A stretch of DNA of 5,033 bases from Syntrophomonadaceae bacterium (GTDB taxonomy: Bacteria; Bacillota; Dethiobacteria; DTU022): positions 1 to 5,033 of the forward strand of contig SLQM01000197.1 of assembly GCA_007131435.1 (NCBI GenBank). The letters run 5' to 3'. The notes below the pieces were generated by a model that was given only the letters and a program-made list of their open reading frames with translations, ran no database searches and was not told the origin of the DNA. Shown here piece after piece: positions 1 to 5,033 of the stretch. The position numbers were made by a program, and so were the translations under genes. Position 1 is the stretch's first letter; every line of letters begins with the position of its first letter.

Positions 1-506
1 AGGTAAGCTGGATTTATTCCCGAGACACCCTCAATACGGTGGGAAATTTCAGCTGTGGGAATGACCGCTTGAATTTCGCTCAACGGGACAGTTGTGTCAC
101 CCACTCTGGAATTATAGTTAGACACAGTAGGAAATTGTGACGTAGGAACAAGTGATCCATCAGCATAATCAATCCGGATGATGTTGACCGCCGCATCTAA
201 CGGCAATGGATTACCGGCCCTGTTTGTACCATCAGCAGCAGTCTGAAATTTGACAGCGTCTACAAGAATTTGGCCGGATGACGTCTGGGTGTAAGTATAA
301 GGGTCACCAGGTCGCATCACCTGGTATTCAATTTCTGTTATTTCCACATTGCCGCCTTCTGGCGTGGCATTCACCTGGATGATGGTATTGGCATTGTTCT
401 GTGCACTGACCACCTGCATCCCGTGCAGAGACAATAATAGCAAGACCACCAGCATCAGGCTTAGAAGAAGCAATCGAACAGTTTTGTTGTTGAAGATTTT
501 TTTCAC
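1..506 (-). CDS. Secreted protein of unknown function, N-terminal part (runs off the left edge)
   Basis: The frame is open from a GTG at 506-504 to the window edge and gives 168 full residues with no stop. The start is chosen because GGGGGTG sits 7 bases upstream and because the protein then opens with a normal signal peptide: MKKIFNNK, a Leu/Val-rich core at about residues 11-28, and a likely signal peptidase I site after Val-Ser-Ala (33-35). The mature part begins QNNANTIIQVNATPEGG and is polar, rich in Thr, Asn, Val and Ile, with alternating short hydrophobic stretches typical of beta-rich exported proteins. No Cys follows the signal core, so it is not a lipoprotein. I do not recognise a family; the rest of the protein lies outside the window. 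It has its own promoter and possible operator (633-678) and a leader of about 137 bases, so it is probably regulated apart from the cluster upstream. A reading frame of 64 codons from 522 is a shadow of this gene. Confidence 0.82.
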   Translation of the reverse strand, partial: MKKIFNNKTVRLLLLSLMLVVLLLLSLHGMQVVSAQNNANTIIQVNATPEGGNVEITEIEYQVMRPGDPYTYTQTSSGQILVDAVKFQTAADGTNRAGNPLPLDAAVNIIRIDYADGSLVPTSQFPTVSNYNSRVGDTTVPLSEIQAVIPTAEISHRIEGVSGINPAY

Positions 507-532
507 TTGCACACACCCCCAAAAATTTTCAT
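503..532 (-). promoter_or_regulatory. Possible 9-codon leader peptide overlapping the GTG start
   Basis: An ATG at 532 opens MKIFGGVCK and stops at TGA 505-503, which overlaps the GTG start of the secreted protein in the four bases GTGA. AAGGA lies 10 bases upstream of the ATG, a usable but slightly long spacing. The overlap would couple the two translations. The ribosome site of the main gene lies inside the short frame, so translation of the leader could affect access to it. A frame this short can easily arise by chance. Confidence 0.25.
514..520 (-). promoter_or_regulatory. Ribosome binding site deciding a GTG start
   Basis: On the minus strand GGGGGTG lies 7 bases before the GTG at 506. 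It can pair along its whole length with the 3' end of 16S rRNA, counting one G-U pair (GGAGGTG is the perfect form). It supports the GTG start over the TTG at 522, which is in another frame. Confidence 0.65.
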
Positions 533-635
533 CTTAATATTTTCCTTAGGGTATCAGGTGATTATATTCAAAGTCAGGATGGTATAAATTTGCTACACAC
601 AATCGGTACAGGTTCTGAATATCCTTAATATTTTC
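533..635. repeat. 12-base direct repeat pair in the leader (533-544 and 624-635)
   Basis: CTTAATATTTTC on the plus strand occurs at 533-544 and again at 624-635. One copy touches the left arm of the dyad at 633-662; the other lies just upstream of the start region of the secreted protein gene. They could be binding half-sites or a chance match in AT-rich sequence. Confidence 0.4.
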
Positions 636-662
636 ATAATATTACCGTAATAATATTATGAA
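633..662. promoter_or_regulatory. Perfect inverted repeat overlapping -10 and start point; probable operator
   Basis: The arms TTCATAATATTA (633-644) and TAATATTATGAA (651-662) are exact reverse complements, 12 bases each, around 6 bases. The dyad covers the last part of the promoter spacer, the whole -10 hexamer and the expected transcription start. This is where a dimeric repressor would block polymerase. There is no T-tract and no GC pair core, so it is unlikely to be a terminator. The regulator is not in the window. Confidence 0.55.
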
Positions 663-678
663 TACCTAGATATGTCAA
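650..678 (-). promoter_or_regulatory. Sigma-A type promoter for the secreted protein gene
   Basis: On the minus strand a perfect -35 TTGACA (678-673) is followed after exactly 17 bases by TATTAT (655-650), five of six matches to the -10 consensus. The expected start point is near 643, giving a leader of about 137 bases before the GTG at 506. This is the best promoter in the window. A TATAAT closer to the gene has no acceptable -35. Confidence 0.72.
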
Positions 679-773
679 CGCTGTTCGATAGTTTGTCACC
701 TTATATTTACATCCGGGCACTAAACTTCTTTAGCTTAACAATATAAATTAATCGGCAACCGAAGAAACTTTTC

Positions 774-782
774 TGGTATAAT
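774..782 (+). promoter_or_regulatory. Isolated extended -10 element on the plus strand
   Basis: TGGTATAAT is a perfect extended -10 (TG, one base, TATAAT). The -35 position (754-759, GGCAAC) does not match consensus. No protein frame follows on the plus strand, so if active it would make an untranslated RNA reading through the folded stretch at 927-995. A chance match in AT-rich DNA is quite possible. Confidence 0.25.
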
Positions 783-926
783 GCTTTAACAGTATGCTTG
801 TGCAATATTTAAAGATGTATAGGTAGCGAATCATTTGTGAATATAGTCTCTTACAGGTAGCATCATAAAATAACTACAGGTTTGGAAAACTTTAATAAAA
901 AAAGTAAAAGTTTAAATAAGAAATTC

Positions 927-995
927 CGGCAGGCCATATTTACCAGTTGTAAAAATTACATTAACAACAAAACTGGCAAATCAAAACTTCTGCCG
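927..995. repeat. Nested inverted repeats able to form a long stem-loop
   Basis: An outer stem CGGCAG (927-932) with CTGCCG (990-995) encloses a second stem ATTTACCAGTT (938-948) with AACTGGCAAAT (971-981), 10 of 11 positions paired. Inside the loop GTAA (949-952) pairs with TTAC (956-959). The three stems are co-nested, giving an RNA-like or cruciform structure about 69 bases long. No T-tract follows on either strand. Its role is unknown. Confidence 0.4.
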
Positions 996-1057
996 TAAAA
1001 ATCTTTGAGGTCCTTAGATGAAATGGAAAACTTTACGAAGATCCGATTGCACATTTT

Positions 1058-1149
1058 AGCAGCTTAATTTTGATTCTGACTAGCTAACAGAAGATGAAGG
1101 CCGCAAACCTTTTAATTAAGAGGACTGCAGTCATTTTGATTAAGCTGTT
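1058..1149. repeat. Long-range inverted repeat enclosing small palindromes
   Basis: CAGCTTAAT (1060-1068) is the exact reverse complement of ATTAAGCTG (1139-1147); adding a G-T and an A-T pair extends the arms to 1058 and 1149. Between them lie TTCTG with CAGAA (1074-1092), a near-palindrome CCTTTTAATTAAGAGG (1108-1123) and a perfect palindrome GACTGCAGTC (1123-1132). The arrangement could fold as a branched RNA but no known class was recognised. Confidence 0.35.
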
Positions 1150-1383
1150 TCCGGCTTTAAATCACAGCTGCTGCCCGTCTTTATAGAGTTTTCATTGAAT
1201 AGACATGCTGATTTATACCTTTGCGGAATTTTTAAGCAGATCTTAATAAAAGTCTTTAATCAAAGGCATTCTATTGCTTTACTGAGACTGTTCTCTATGA
1301 TTGGATAATAAAAAATACAGCCCCGGCATAATCATGCTTTTTGTTCGGTATAACCGGATGGAGTCAGTCAATCGCTGCTTTAC

Positions 1384-2547
1384 TTAAAAGAACTTAAAGG
1401 TTAACAGCATTAGTTCGAAAACATCTTCATACTCTTCTACCTGCAGCATAACTCTTAAAGAACCGTGGTCGGTTGGTAAAACCACCTCATAAGTAAGTGA
1501 TCCTTCATCAAAACCGGGCACTGAGATCAGTTGAAGGTTTGTGTAGAGCAATCCATCTCTTCCATCAATGGTGAAATATTCGCTCGTAACCGAGGTATAT
1601 TGATCGGACTCCCGCACCTTAATTTCAGGATAACGGGTAATCACGATGGGAACACCAGTAGGACTGCCCGGAATGCCCCCGTCTTCCTGAACCTCTGCTT
1701 CCATAAATTCAACTATCTCCTGCGGCGCTATAAATATACTCTCGTTTAAAATCGCTCCTGTCTGTAAATCGATCCGCTCATACTCAAAAACCGCCCAGCT
1801 ATCCGGATGTTTTAAAGCAAAACCGTAATCATGATTCTGGTAAATAACCCACCCATCCGGGAAAGCTGCTATATCACTTTCTTCTTTCCCTGTTCGCAGG
1901 GCATCGGCAATTTCGTCCCGGCCAAGCGGCCTGTCCCAGATAAAACCGTAACCATCGGCCCAGGGATTACCCTCCACCAGGGCCTGCACTCTAACTACCG
2001 CAGGGATTTCGGTTGCGGTGTAGACCAGCGATTCAACTGTAATCTGACTGCTTAGAACCCCTCCCGGGTGCTCGGTGGCAAACTCCTGGCTGAAATTGAG
2101 CACAGCGGTGCCCGCGCTGACACTAATGTCCAAAAGAACCGCTTTCTCCGGCACGGTCCGCCCCACGCTGCCGTCTTCCGGCAGGGGGCCGCTTATCAGT
2201 TCAGCAATGGCGGTAGCGAGAGGATCCCCGGCGCTGAGGACAGTGCGTTTAACCGGCATGACAAACCCGTAAGTCCCGCCGACCATATGATCTGCAGCCC
2301 GGTCATCAGCAAAGTAAAGGGTCAGGCTTAATTCTGCCTCCCCTTCGTCCCCGGGAGACGCCGCAGTATCTTCGCTGCCTATCAATCTCTCTATGATCCT
2401 TTCGAGCAGATTAAAAGCATCTTCCAACTGATTGCAGGCAATGGTTGAAAAAGCTAGCAGAATAAACAGGCAGACCAGGCCCAGACGCAGTCCGAACTTC
2501 CGGCTTTTATTACCTGCAGATGGTAACACTCTGATTTTCCTAAGCAT
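1384..2547 (-). CDS. Lipoprotein with GerMN domain and PsbP-like C-terminal domain
   Basis: The product has 387 residues. A basic N-terminus (KSRKFGLRLG) and hydrophobic core (about 21-35) lead to a lipobox ending Thr-Ile-Ala-Cys, with the lipidated Cys at 38, so it should be anchored on the outer face of the membrane. After an acidic linker, residues about 73-193 match the GerMN pattern: a strand LTLYFAD, the segment DPLATAIAELISGPLPEDG, then LLDISVSAGTAVLNFSQEF and the SSQITVESLVYTATEIPAV helix. GerMN is known from the germination/sporulation protein GerM and from many envelope lipoproteins; its ligand is not established. Residues about 234-387 look PsbP-like: YGFALKHPDSWAVF, a FTIDGRDGLLYT strand pair, and the typical end LLTFKF. 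The ATG at 2547 has GGAGG 6 bases upstream. It overlaps the stop of the stub gene by 8 bases, so translation is probably coupled. No convincing terminator was found after its stop. Confidence 0.9.
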   Translation of the reverse strand: MLRKIRVLPSAGNKSRKFGLRLGLVCLFILLAFSTIACNQLEDAFNLLERIIERLIGSEDTAASPGDEGEAELSLTLYFADDRAADHMVGGTYGFVMPVKRTVLSAGDPLATAIAELISGPLPEDGSVGRTVPEKAVLLDISVSAGTAVLNFSQEFATEHPGGVLSSQITVESLVYTATEIPAVVRVQALVEGNPWADGYGFIWDRPLGRDEIADALRTGKEESDIAAFPDGWVIYQNHDYGFALKHPDSWAVFEYERIDLQTGAILNESIFIAPQEIVEFMEAEVQEDGGIPGSPTGVPIVITRYPEIKVRESDQYTSVTSEYFTIDGRDGLLYTNLQLISVPGFDEGSLTYEVVLPTDHGSLRVMLQVEEYEDVFELMLLTFKFF

Positions 2548-2701
2548 AGAAAGCCTCCGATCTCATTAGGGCGTTTATCACTTCGGCCCATACCAGATCA
2601 TCTAAGCAAAACAATTGGCTGCGCCCTTTTTGGTAAAACGTTTCCCGGTTGGGAAATCCCAGCTGCGGAGAGTCTTTATAGAGATTCCATTTTGCCGACA
2701 T
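2540..2701 (-). CDS. 53-residue degenerate GYF_2-like stub
   Basis: The frame starting at ATG 2701 gives MSAKWNLYKDSPQLG and ends EAFYA. It aligns over its whole length with the first 50 or so residues of the membrane protein at 2771-3538: KWNLYKD with QWYFYKD, FYQKGRSQLF with LCQKAQSGAF, and DDLVW with ADLIW. Key family positions are lost: the GPF turn has become GFP, and the GMENW motif has become VINAL. There is no linker, membrane helix or outer domain, so it is either a relic of a third paralogue or a small cytoplasmic protein. ATG 2701 is preferred over an in-frame TTG at 2737 because the alignment begins there and AGGG lies 9 bases upstream, although that ribosome site is weak. Its stop (TAG) overlaps the ATG of the GerMN lipoprotein, so it may survive as a translational lead-in. 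Confidence 0.62.
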   Translation of the reverse strand: MSAKWNLYKDSPQLGFPNRETFYQKGRSQLFCLDDLVWAEVINALMRSEAFYA

Positions 2702-2770
2702 CTTTAAGCGCCCTGTAATGAAAAAAGAATTAAACAATACTTTTCAAATAACCTGTAGTTTATTTATTGC

Positions 2771-3538
2771 CTATTGTCGGAAACTCTCGAACACGGGCAA
2801 AACTCTATCGTCCAGGATATTAAAATCTATTGCAAAAAGCGTAATGTTTCCATTTATAACAAAACGTCCGGCCTGGATTCTTTCATTTACAAACTGCACC
2901 GTTTCTTCATCGGCTGTATCGAAATCCCAGAGCATAAGTTCAATCGTGCGGCCTTCAATTAGAAGGCCAATTGCGCCAATGGCACCGGATTCACTGACCA
3001 CCTGCGGAGACTTCAGGTGAACACCATCCACCTCTAACCCCTCTTTTTGAAAATGTTCGACCAGCGCCACCAATTCTTCCGGCATCTTTTCTTCCACTGG
3101 TTCTTCTCCGGCTTCCACTTTCTCTTCTACTTCAGTATGATCCGGTTCTGCCATAAATTCATTGACAGAGTCAGAACTTAGATAGTATAAAGCAAAAAAA
3201 CCGCCACCGGCCAGGACCAAAACCAAAATAACTACCAGCGCAATCAGGCCCCCCTTGCCCTTTTTACGCGCCGGGGCAGCTTTGTAACCTGCCGGACCCT
3301 GCGAGTGGTAAGTAGATGCAGGTGAAGGCGCTGGGGCGGGAGAAGACGCTGGCGGGGAAGGTTGGACTGTAAACAGGCCTTCAACCCGATCGGCCCGAAT
3401 CCAATTCTCCATCCCGTCGGTCCAGATCAGGTCAGCCGGACCGAAGGCACCGGATTGGGCCTTCTGGCAGAGCACTTCCCAGCTGAACGGACCCTGCTGC
3501 TGCCCATCTTTGTAAAAGTACCATTGCGAATTCATCAT
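2771..3538 (-). CDS. GYF_2-domain single-pass membrane protein with outer domain
   Basis: The product has 255 residues. Residues about 5-56 form a GYF_2-type domain: WY (6-7), GPF (16-18), the LIW strand (Trp 39) and GMENW (42-46). A Pro/Ala/Ser linker follows (57-75), then QGPAGYKAAPARKKGKGG and a single membrane helix (about 97-119). The basic residues before the helix place the N-terminus inside and the C-terminus outside. The outer part starts with an acidic stalk (about 133-155) and ends in a domain of about 100 residues (153-255) with ELVALVEHFQKEG, WDFDTADEETVQF and NGNITLFAIDF. The GYF_2 domain in other bacteria sits at the N-terminus of membrane proteins and is thought to bind proteins; the outer domain is not recognised but recurs in the paralogue at 4438-5033. 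GAGGGGTGG lies 6 bases before ATG 3538, with a second in-frame ATG next to it. A function in envelope sensing or complex assembly is inferred only. Confidence 0.87.
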   Translation of the reverse strand: MMNSQWYFYKDGQQQGPFSWEVLCQKAQSGAFGPADLIWTDGMENWIRADRVEGLFTVQPSPPASSPAPAPSPASTYHSQGPAGYKAAPARKKGKGGLIALVVILVLVLAGGGFFALYYLSSDSVNEFMAEPDHTEVEEKVEAGEEPVEEKMPEELVALVEHFQKEGLEVDGVHLKSPQVVSESGAIGAIGLLIEGRTIELMLWDFDTADEETVQFVNERIQAGRFVINGNITLFAIDFNILDDRVLPVFESFRQ

Positions 3539-3741
3539 AAAATTCCACCCCTCTCAACTGCGGTTATCAGTTCAAACCTGAACCAACCTCGACTGGTTAT
3601 TGAGTTACTGGAGGACTTAAATAAAACCTGTTAGCAAAACCGGCAATATCAGTTAAATTCATTGTAATAATAATTAAGGTCAATGCTTTGCTGATCCGAC
3701 AGCCTGCCGGGTTTATAGGTCATCTTCTTTTTGACCCGATG

Positions 3742-3758
3742 GGCCGGCTAAATCGGCC
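3742..3758. other. GC-rich hairpin just after the lipoprotein stop
   Basis: GGCCG (3742-3746) pairs with CGGCC (3754-3758) around 7 bases, starting 10 bases beyond the stop at 3768. On the minus strand no T-tract follows (CATCGGGTCAAAAAG), so it is not a standard intrinsic terminator; it may stabilise the 3' end. A second near-palindrome, CCGACAGCCTGCCGG, lies at 3696-3710. The rest of the 229-base gap to the next gene holds no supported frame and only a poor promoter candidate. Confidence 0.35.
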
Positions 3759-3767
3759 GCCCGACTG

Positions 3768-4349
3768 TCAGTTCGGTTCGTAAACCAGAATAATGTTCGA
3801 CTGGGCATCCGGCATAAAGTCTAAATCTGAACCCCATGGAGCCATAATTAAAACAGCCGGGATAAGGTAGCCGTAAGCATCGATATAGTCTTCGTCATCA
3901 CCCTGCCAGAGGTCATAACTACTAGGGCCTACCTTTCCCTGCCATCCATCAAGATGACCGAGATGCTCTTTGTAAAAATCATAAACAGATTCCATCGATT
4001 CGGAAGAAAGAAGAAATATATATGCTAATGTATCACCATGCCCTTCCATCTGCTTTGGTTCTTGGTAACCAGTCGCCTGAGCGCCAGGGATAAGGGGATA
4101 AGGCACCTCGCCTGCTCTGGGCAACCTCTCCGCCAGTTGCGGAAGGGCTCCAACCGGTGGAGCCCATAGATCGGAAGTGACCGGTTCTGCTACCTCTGGT
4201 TCCTCAACATCCTCTGTTGCAGGCTGCAAACCGGTTCCGTTTTCATCTTCTAAAATCTCAACTTCACTATTTCCGCAGGCGGCAACTGTAAGGGCCAGAG
4301 CTATCATTAACAAAAGAAAAAGCTTACTTCTCATGCTTGTAGCCAGCAT
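3768..4349 (-). CDS. Lipoprotein of unknown function
   Basis: The product has 193 residues. MRSKLFLLLMIALALTVAAC is a typical lipoprotein signal with the lipidated Cys at 25, followed by an acidic, Pro- and Glu-rich tether (about 29-60). The remaining 130 residues form one domain with IPGAQATGY (87-95), GHGDTLAYIFLL (103-114), SMESVYDFYKEHL (118-130), then Trp-rich stretches around W136, W148 and W172. The pattern of an IPGA strand, a strand ending in Ser, a helix with DFYKE and a later GW is one I associate with small envelope lipoproteins of unknown function, but I cannot name the family. The ATG at 4349 is chosen over the ATG five codons later because AAGGA lies 9 bases upstream of the first and nothing suitable precedes the second. 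It sits between two paralogous GYF_2-type membrane protein genes, 88 bases after one and 229 before the other, on the same strand, so its product may partner with their outer domains. Confidence 0.85.
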   Translation of the reverse strand: MLATSMRSKLFLLLMIALALTVAACGNSEVEILEDENGTGLQPATEDVEEPEVAEPVTSDLWAPPVGALPQLAERLPRAGEVPYPLIPGAQATGYQEPKQMEGHGDTLAYIFLLSSESMESVYDFYKEHLGHLDGWQGKVGPSSYDLWQGDDEDYIDAYGYLIPAVLIMAPWGSDLDFMPDAQSNIILVYEPN

Positions 4350-4375
4350 ATCAACCCATCCTTTACATTTTTATT

Positions 4376-4398
4376 AAAAAGCCGCTAATAAGCTTCTT
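4376..4398 (-). terminator. Weak hairpin ending in a T-run between two genes
   Basis: On the minus strand AAGAAGC and GCTTTTT form a 7-pair stem (one G-U) around a 9-base loop, and the T-run is part of the stem. It lies 40 bases after the stop at 4438 and just before the ribosome site of the lipoprotein. It has only two GC pairs, so it would at most weaken read-through; co-transcription of the two genes remains likely. Confidence 0.25.
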
Positions 4399-4437
4399 TT
4401 CAGAAAGAGAGTAATTGCAATCATTTAAAGATGCCAT

Positions 4438-5033
4438 TTAAAAACTCAGAAATGCCGCAATGATAGCTTCTACTGCTTCCGTGTATTCTTCCGGCTCGTC
4501 GTCACCGAAGCGGTCCGGCTTGTACATCAAGATATTGTTATTTAGGGCATAAGCTTCTTCGCTAACGTTTTCCAAAAAATCAAGTGTTTTCTGATCGGCA
4601 GTTTCAAGATCGTAGTGGAAGAGTTCAAAGAAAGCTTTGTCTGTCGATACAGTTACACCCGCTTCAGGATCGAGCCAAAATTCTCCCCCAACAACCATTA
4701 CCTGAACATCTGTTACATTAATGCCCTGGTTAATCATATAATCTATTAAGGCTGCCAATTCATCTGTAATCCCTTCCACGTCCGTTGTGCGGAAAACCCC
4801 TTCTGTTCTCTGTGCAGCTTGCTCTTCTGAACTTTCTTCCACACCGCTTTCACCAACTAAAGCAGCAACTTCGTCGGCATCATTAAAAAGATAAGTTACA
4901 GCAAGAAAACTGCCAACAGCAATAACTAAAGCCAGCATGATGACAAGGGCAATCAGGCCGCCCTTGCCCTTTTTACGGGCCGGAGCGGTTTGGTAACCGG
5001 CCTGGCCCTGCGAATGATAAGCAGGTGAAGTGG
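4438..5033 (-). CDS. GYF_2-type membrane protein paralogue, C-terminal part (runs off the right edge)
   Basis: The frame is open from the window edge to TAA at 4440-4438 and shows 197 residues, so the ATG at 4938 is internal (it falls inside the membrane helix) and is not the start. The visible part begins in the linker TSPAYHSQGQAGYQTAPA, then RKKGKGG and a membrane helix (visible residues about 25-49), an acidic stalk with VEESSEEQ, and an outer domain of about 110 residues. That domain matches the paralogue at 2771-3538 at ELAALIDYMINQG, at the signature D-L/F-E/D-TAD-x2-T-x2-F, and at NNNI followed by a conserved Asp. Overall identity in the outer domain is low. An N-terminal GYF_2 domain is expected beyond the window by comparison but is not seen. 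By charge the C-terminus is outside. It is the first visible gene of the cluster. Confidence 0.85.
   Translation of the reverse strand, partial: TSPAYHSQGQAGYQTAPARKKGKGGLIALVIMLALVIAVGSFLAVTYLFNDADEVAALVGESGVEESSEEQAAQRTEGVFRTTDVEGITDELAALIDYMINQGINVTDVQVMVVGGEFWLDPEAGVTVSTDKAFFELFHYDLETADQKTLDFLENVSEEAYALNNNILMYKPDRFGDDEPEEYTEAVEAIIAAFLSF

Larger units (their letters stand above)
679..1383. other. AT-rich intergenic stretch without a supported gene
   Basis: About 700 bases lie between the promoter of the secreted protein gene and the end of the GerMN lipoprotein gene. All frames on both strands are broken by frequent stops; the longest ATG frame I traced on the minus strand (956-1054, 32 residues) has no ribosome site and a stop immediately upstream. 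The stretch carries several inverted repeats (listed separately at 927-995 and 1058-1149), a smaller nested pair near 1217-1265 (CCTTTG with CAAAGG outside TTAAG with CTTAA), and an extended -10 on the plus strand at 774. It may hold a small RNA, decayed sequence or only regulatory DNA. Confidence 0.6.
3240..5021. repeat. Direct repeat of linker/membrane-entry coding DNA (3240-3312 and 4949-5021)
   Basis: The two 73-base segments align without a gap with about 62 identical bases by hand count. Both code for the Gly/Tyr/Ala linker, the RKKGKGG basic stretch and the first residues of the membrane helix. Outside this core the match falls off quickly. It marks duplication of the two membrane protein genes and gives a tract where recombination could delete the lipoprotein gene between them. 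Confidence 0.75.

Noticed and set aside
637..645. TAATATTAC, the geminivirus-type replication origin nonamer, near a stem-loop.
   Set aside because: It lies in the stem rather than the loop, there is no Rep gene, and the dyad is better explained as an operator over a promoter.
956..1054. Minus-strand frame of 32 residues beginning MCNRIFVKF.
   Set aside because: No ribosome binding site, a stop four codons before the ATG, and it overlaps the inverted repeat; coding is unsupported.
1326..1356. Hairpins GCATAATCATGC and CGGTATAACCG after the GerMN lipoprotein gene as a terminator.
   Set aside because: Stems are only four pairs, and the minus-strand T-run (1315-1310) begins ten bases after the nearer hairpin, so it is not a convincing intrinsic terminator.
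507..1383. CRISPR array, tRNA or insertion sequence in the long gap.
   Set aside because: No regularly spaced repeats, no cloverleaf with a TTCGA-type arm, and no transposase fragment or terminal repeats with target duplication were seen.
1531..2331. Several open plus-strand frames of 65-87 codons.
   Set aside because: They are antisense to the GerMN lipoprotein gene, lack ribosome sites, and give no recognisable protein.
2540..2701. A sequencing or natural frameshift joining the stub to the GerMN lipoprotein.
   Set aside because: The lipoprotein has its own good ribosome site and a complete signal peptide with lipobox right at its start, so it is an independent protein.
3655..3683. TTGACC with a possible -10 upstream of the GYF_2 membrane protein gene.
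   Set aside because: At 15-18 base spacing the -10 candidates match only two or three of six positions.

Overview
The window reads as a piece of a bacterial chromosome coding for cell-envelope proteins, with every supported gene on the minus strand. A spore-forming Firmicute of the Clostridia type is my best guess. The reasons are a GerMN domain in one lipoprotein, strong purine-rich ribosome binding sites (GGAGG, GGGGTGG, GGGGGTG), a near-consensus sigma-A promoter, GTG start use and AT-rich intergenic DNA. No 16S or other marker gene is present, so this is inference. GerMN also occurs outside sporulating Firmicutes.

Layout in the direction of transcription (high to low coordinates). From 5033 to 4438 runs the 3' part of a single-pass membrane protein (Pro-containing linker, basic stop, one membrane helix, acidic stalk, outer domain); its N-terminus lies outside the window. 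From 4349 to 3768 is a lipoprotein with an unrecognised outer domain. From 3538 to 2771 is a complete paralogue of the first protein, with an N-terminal GYF_2-type domain. From 2701 to 2540 is a 53-residue stub that carries only a worn GYF_2-like domain; its stop overlaps the next start by 8 bases. From 2547 to 1384 is a lipoprotein with a GerMN domain followed by a PsbP-like C-terminal domain. An AT-rich 877-base gap (507-1383) follows, rich in inverted repeats. From 506 to the left edge is the N-terminal part of a secreted protein that begins with GTG.

The four or five genes from 5033 to 1384 look like one envelope gene cluster. Two (and a third, decayed) GYF_2-type proteins would place a small folded domain in the cytoplasm and a sensor-like or binding domain outside, alternating with two lipoproteins anchored on the outer face of the same membrane. 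A joint role at the envelope is an inference from order and topology only. The two membrane proteins share a close DNA match across the linker and membrane entry but have diverged in the outer domain, which points to gene duplication within the cluster.

The secreted protein at the left edge is a separate transcription unit. It has its own promoter (TTGACA, 17-base spacer, TATTAT) overlapped by a perfect 12-base-arm dyad across the -10 and expected start point, the classic position of a repressor operator. No RNA gene, insertion sequence, CRISPR array or phage gene was recognised.
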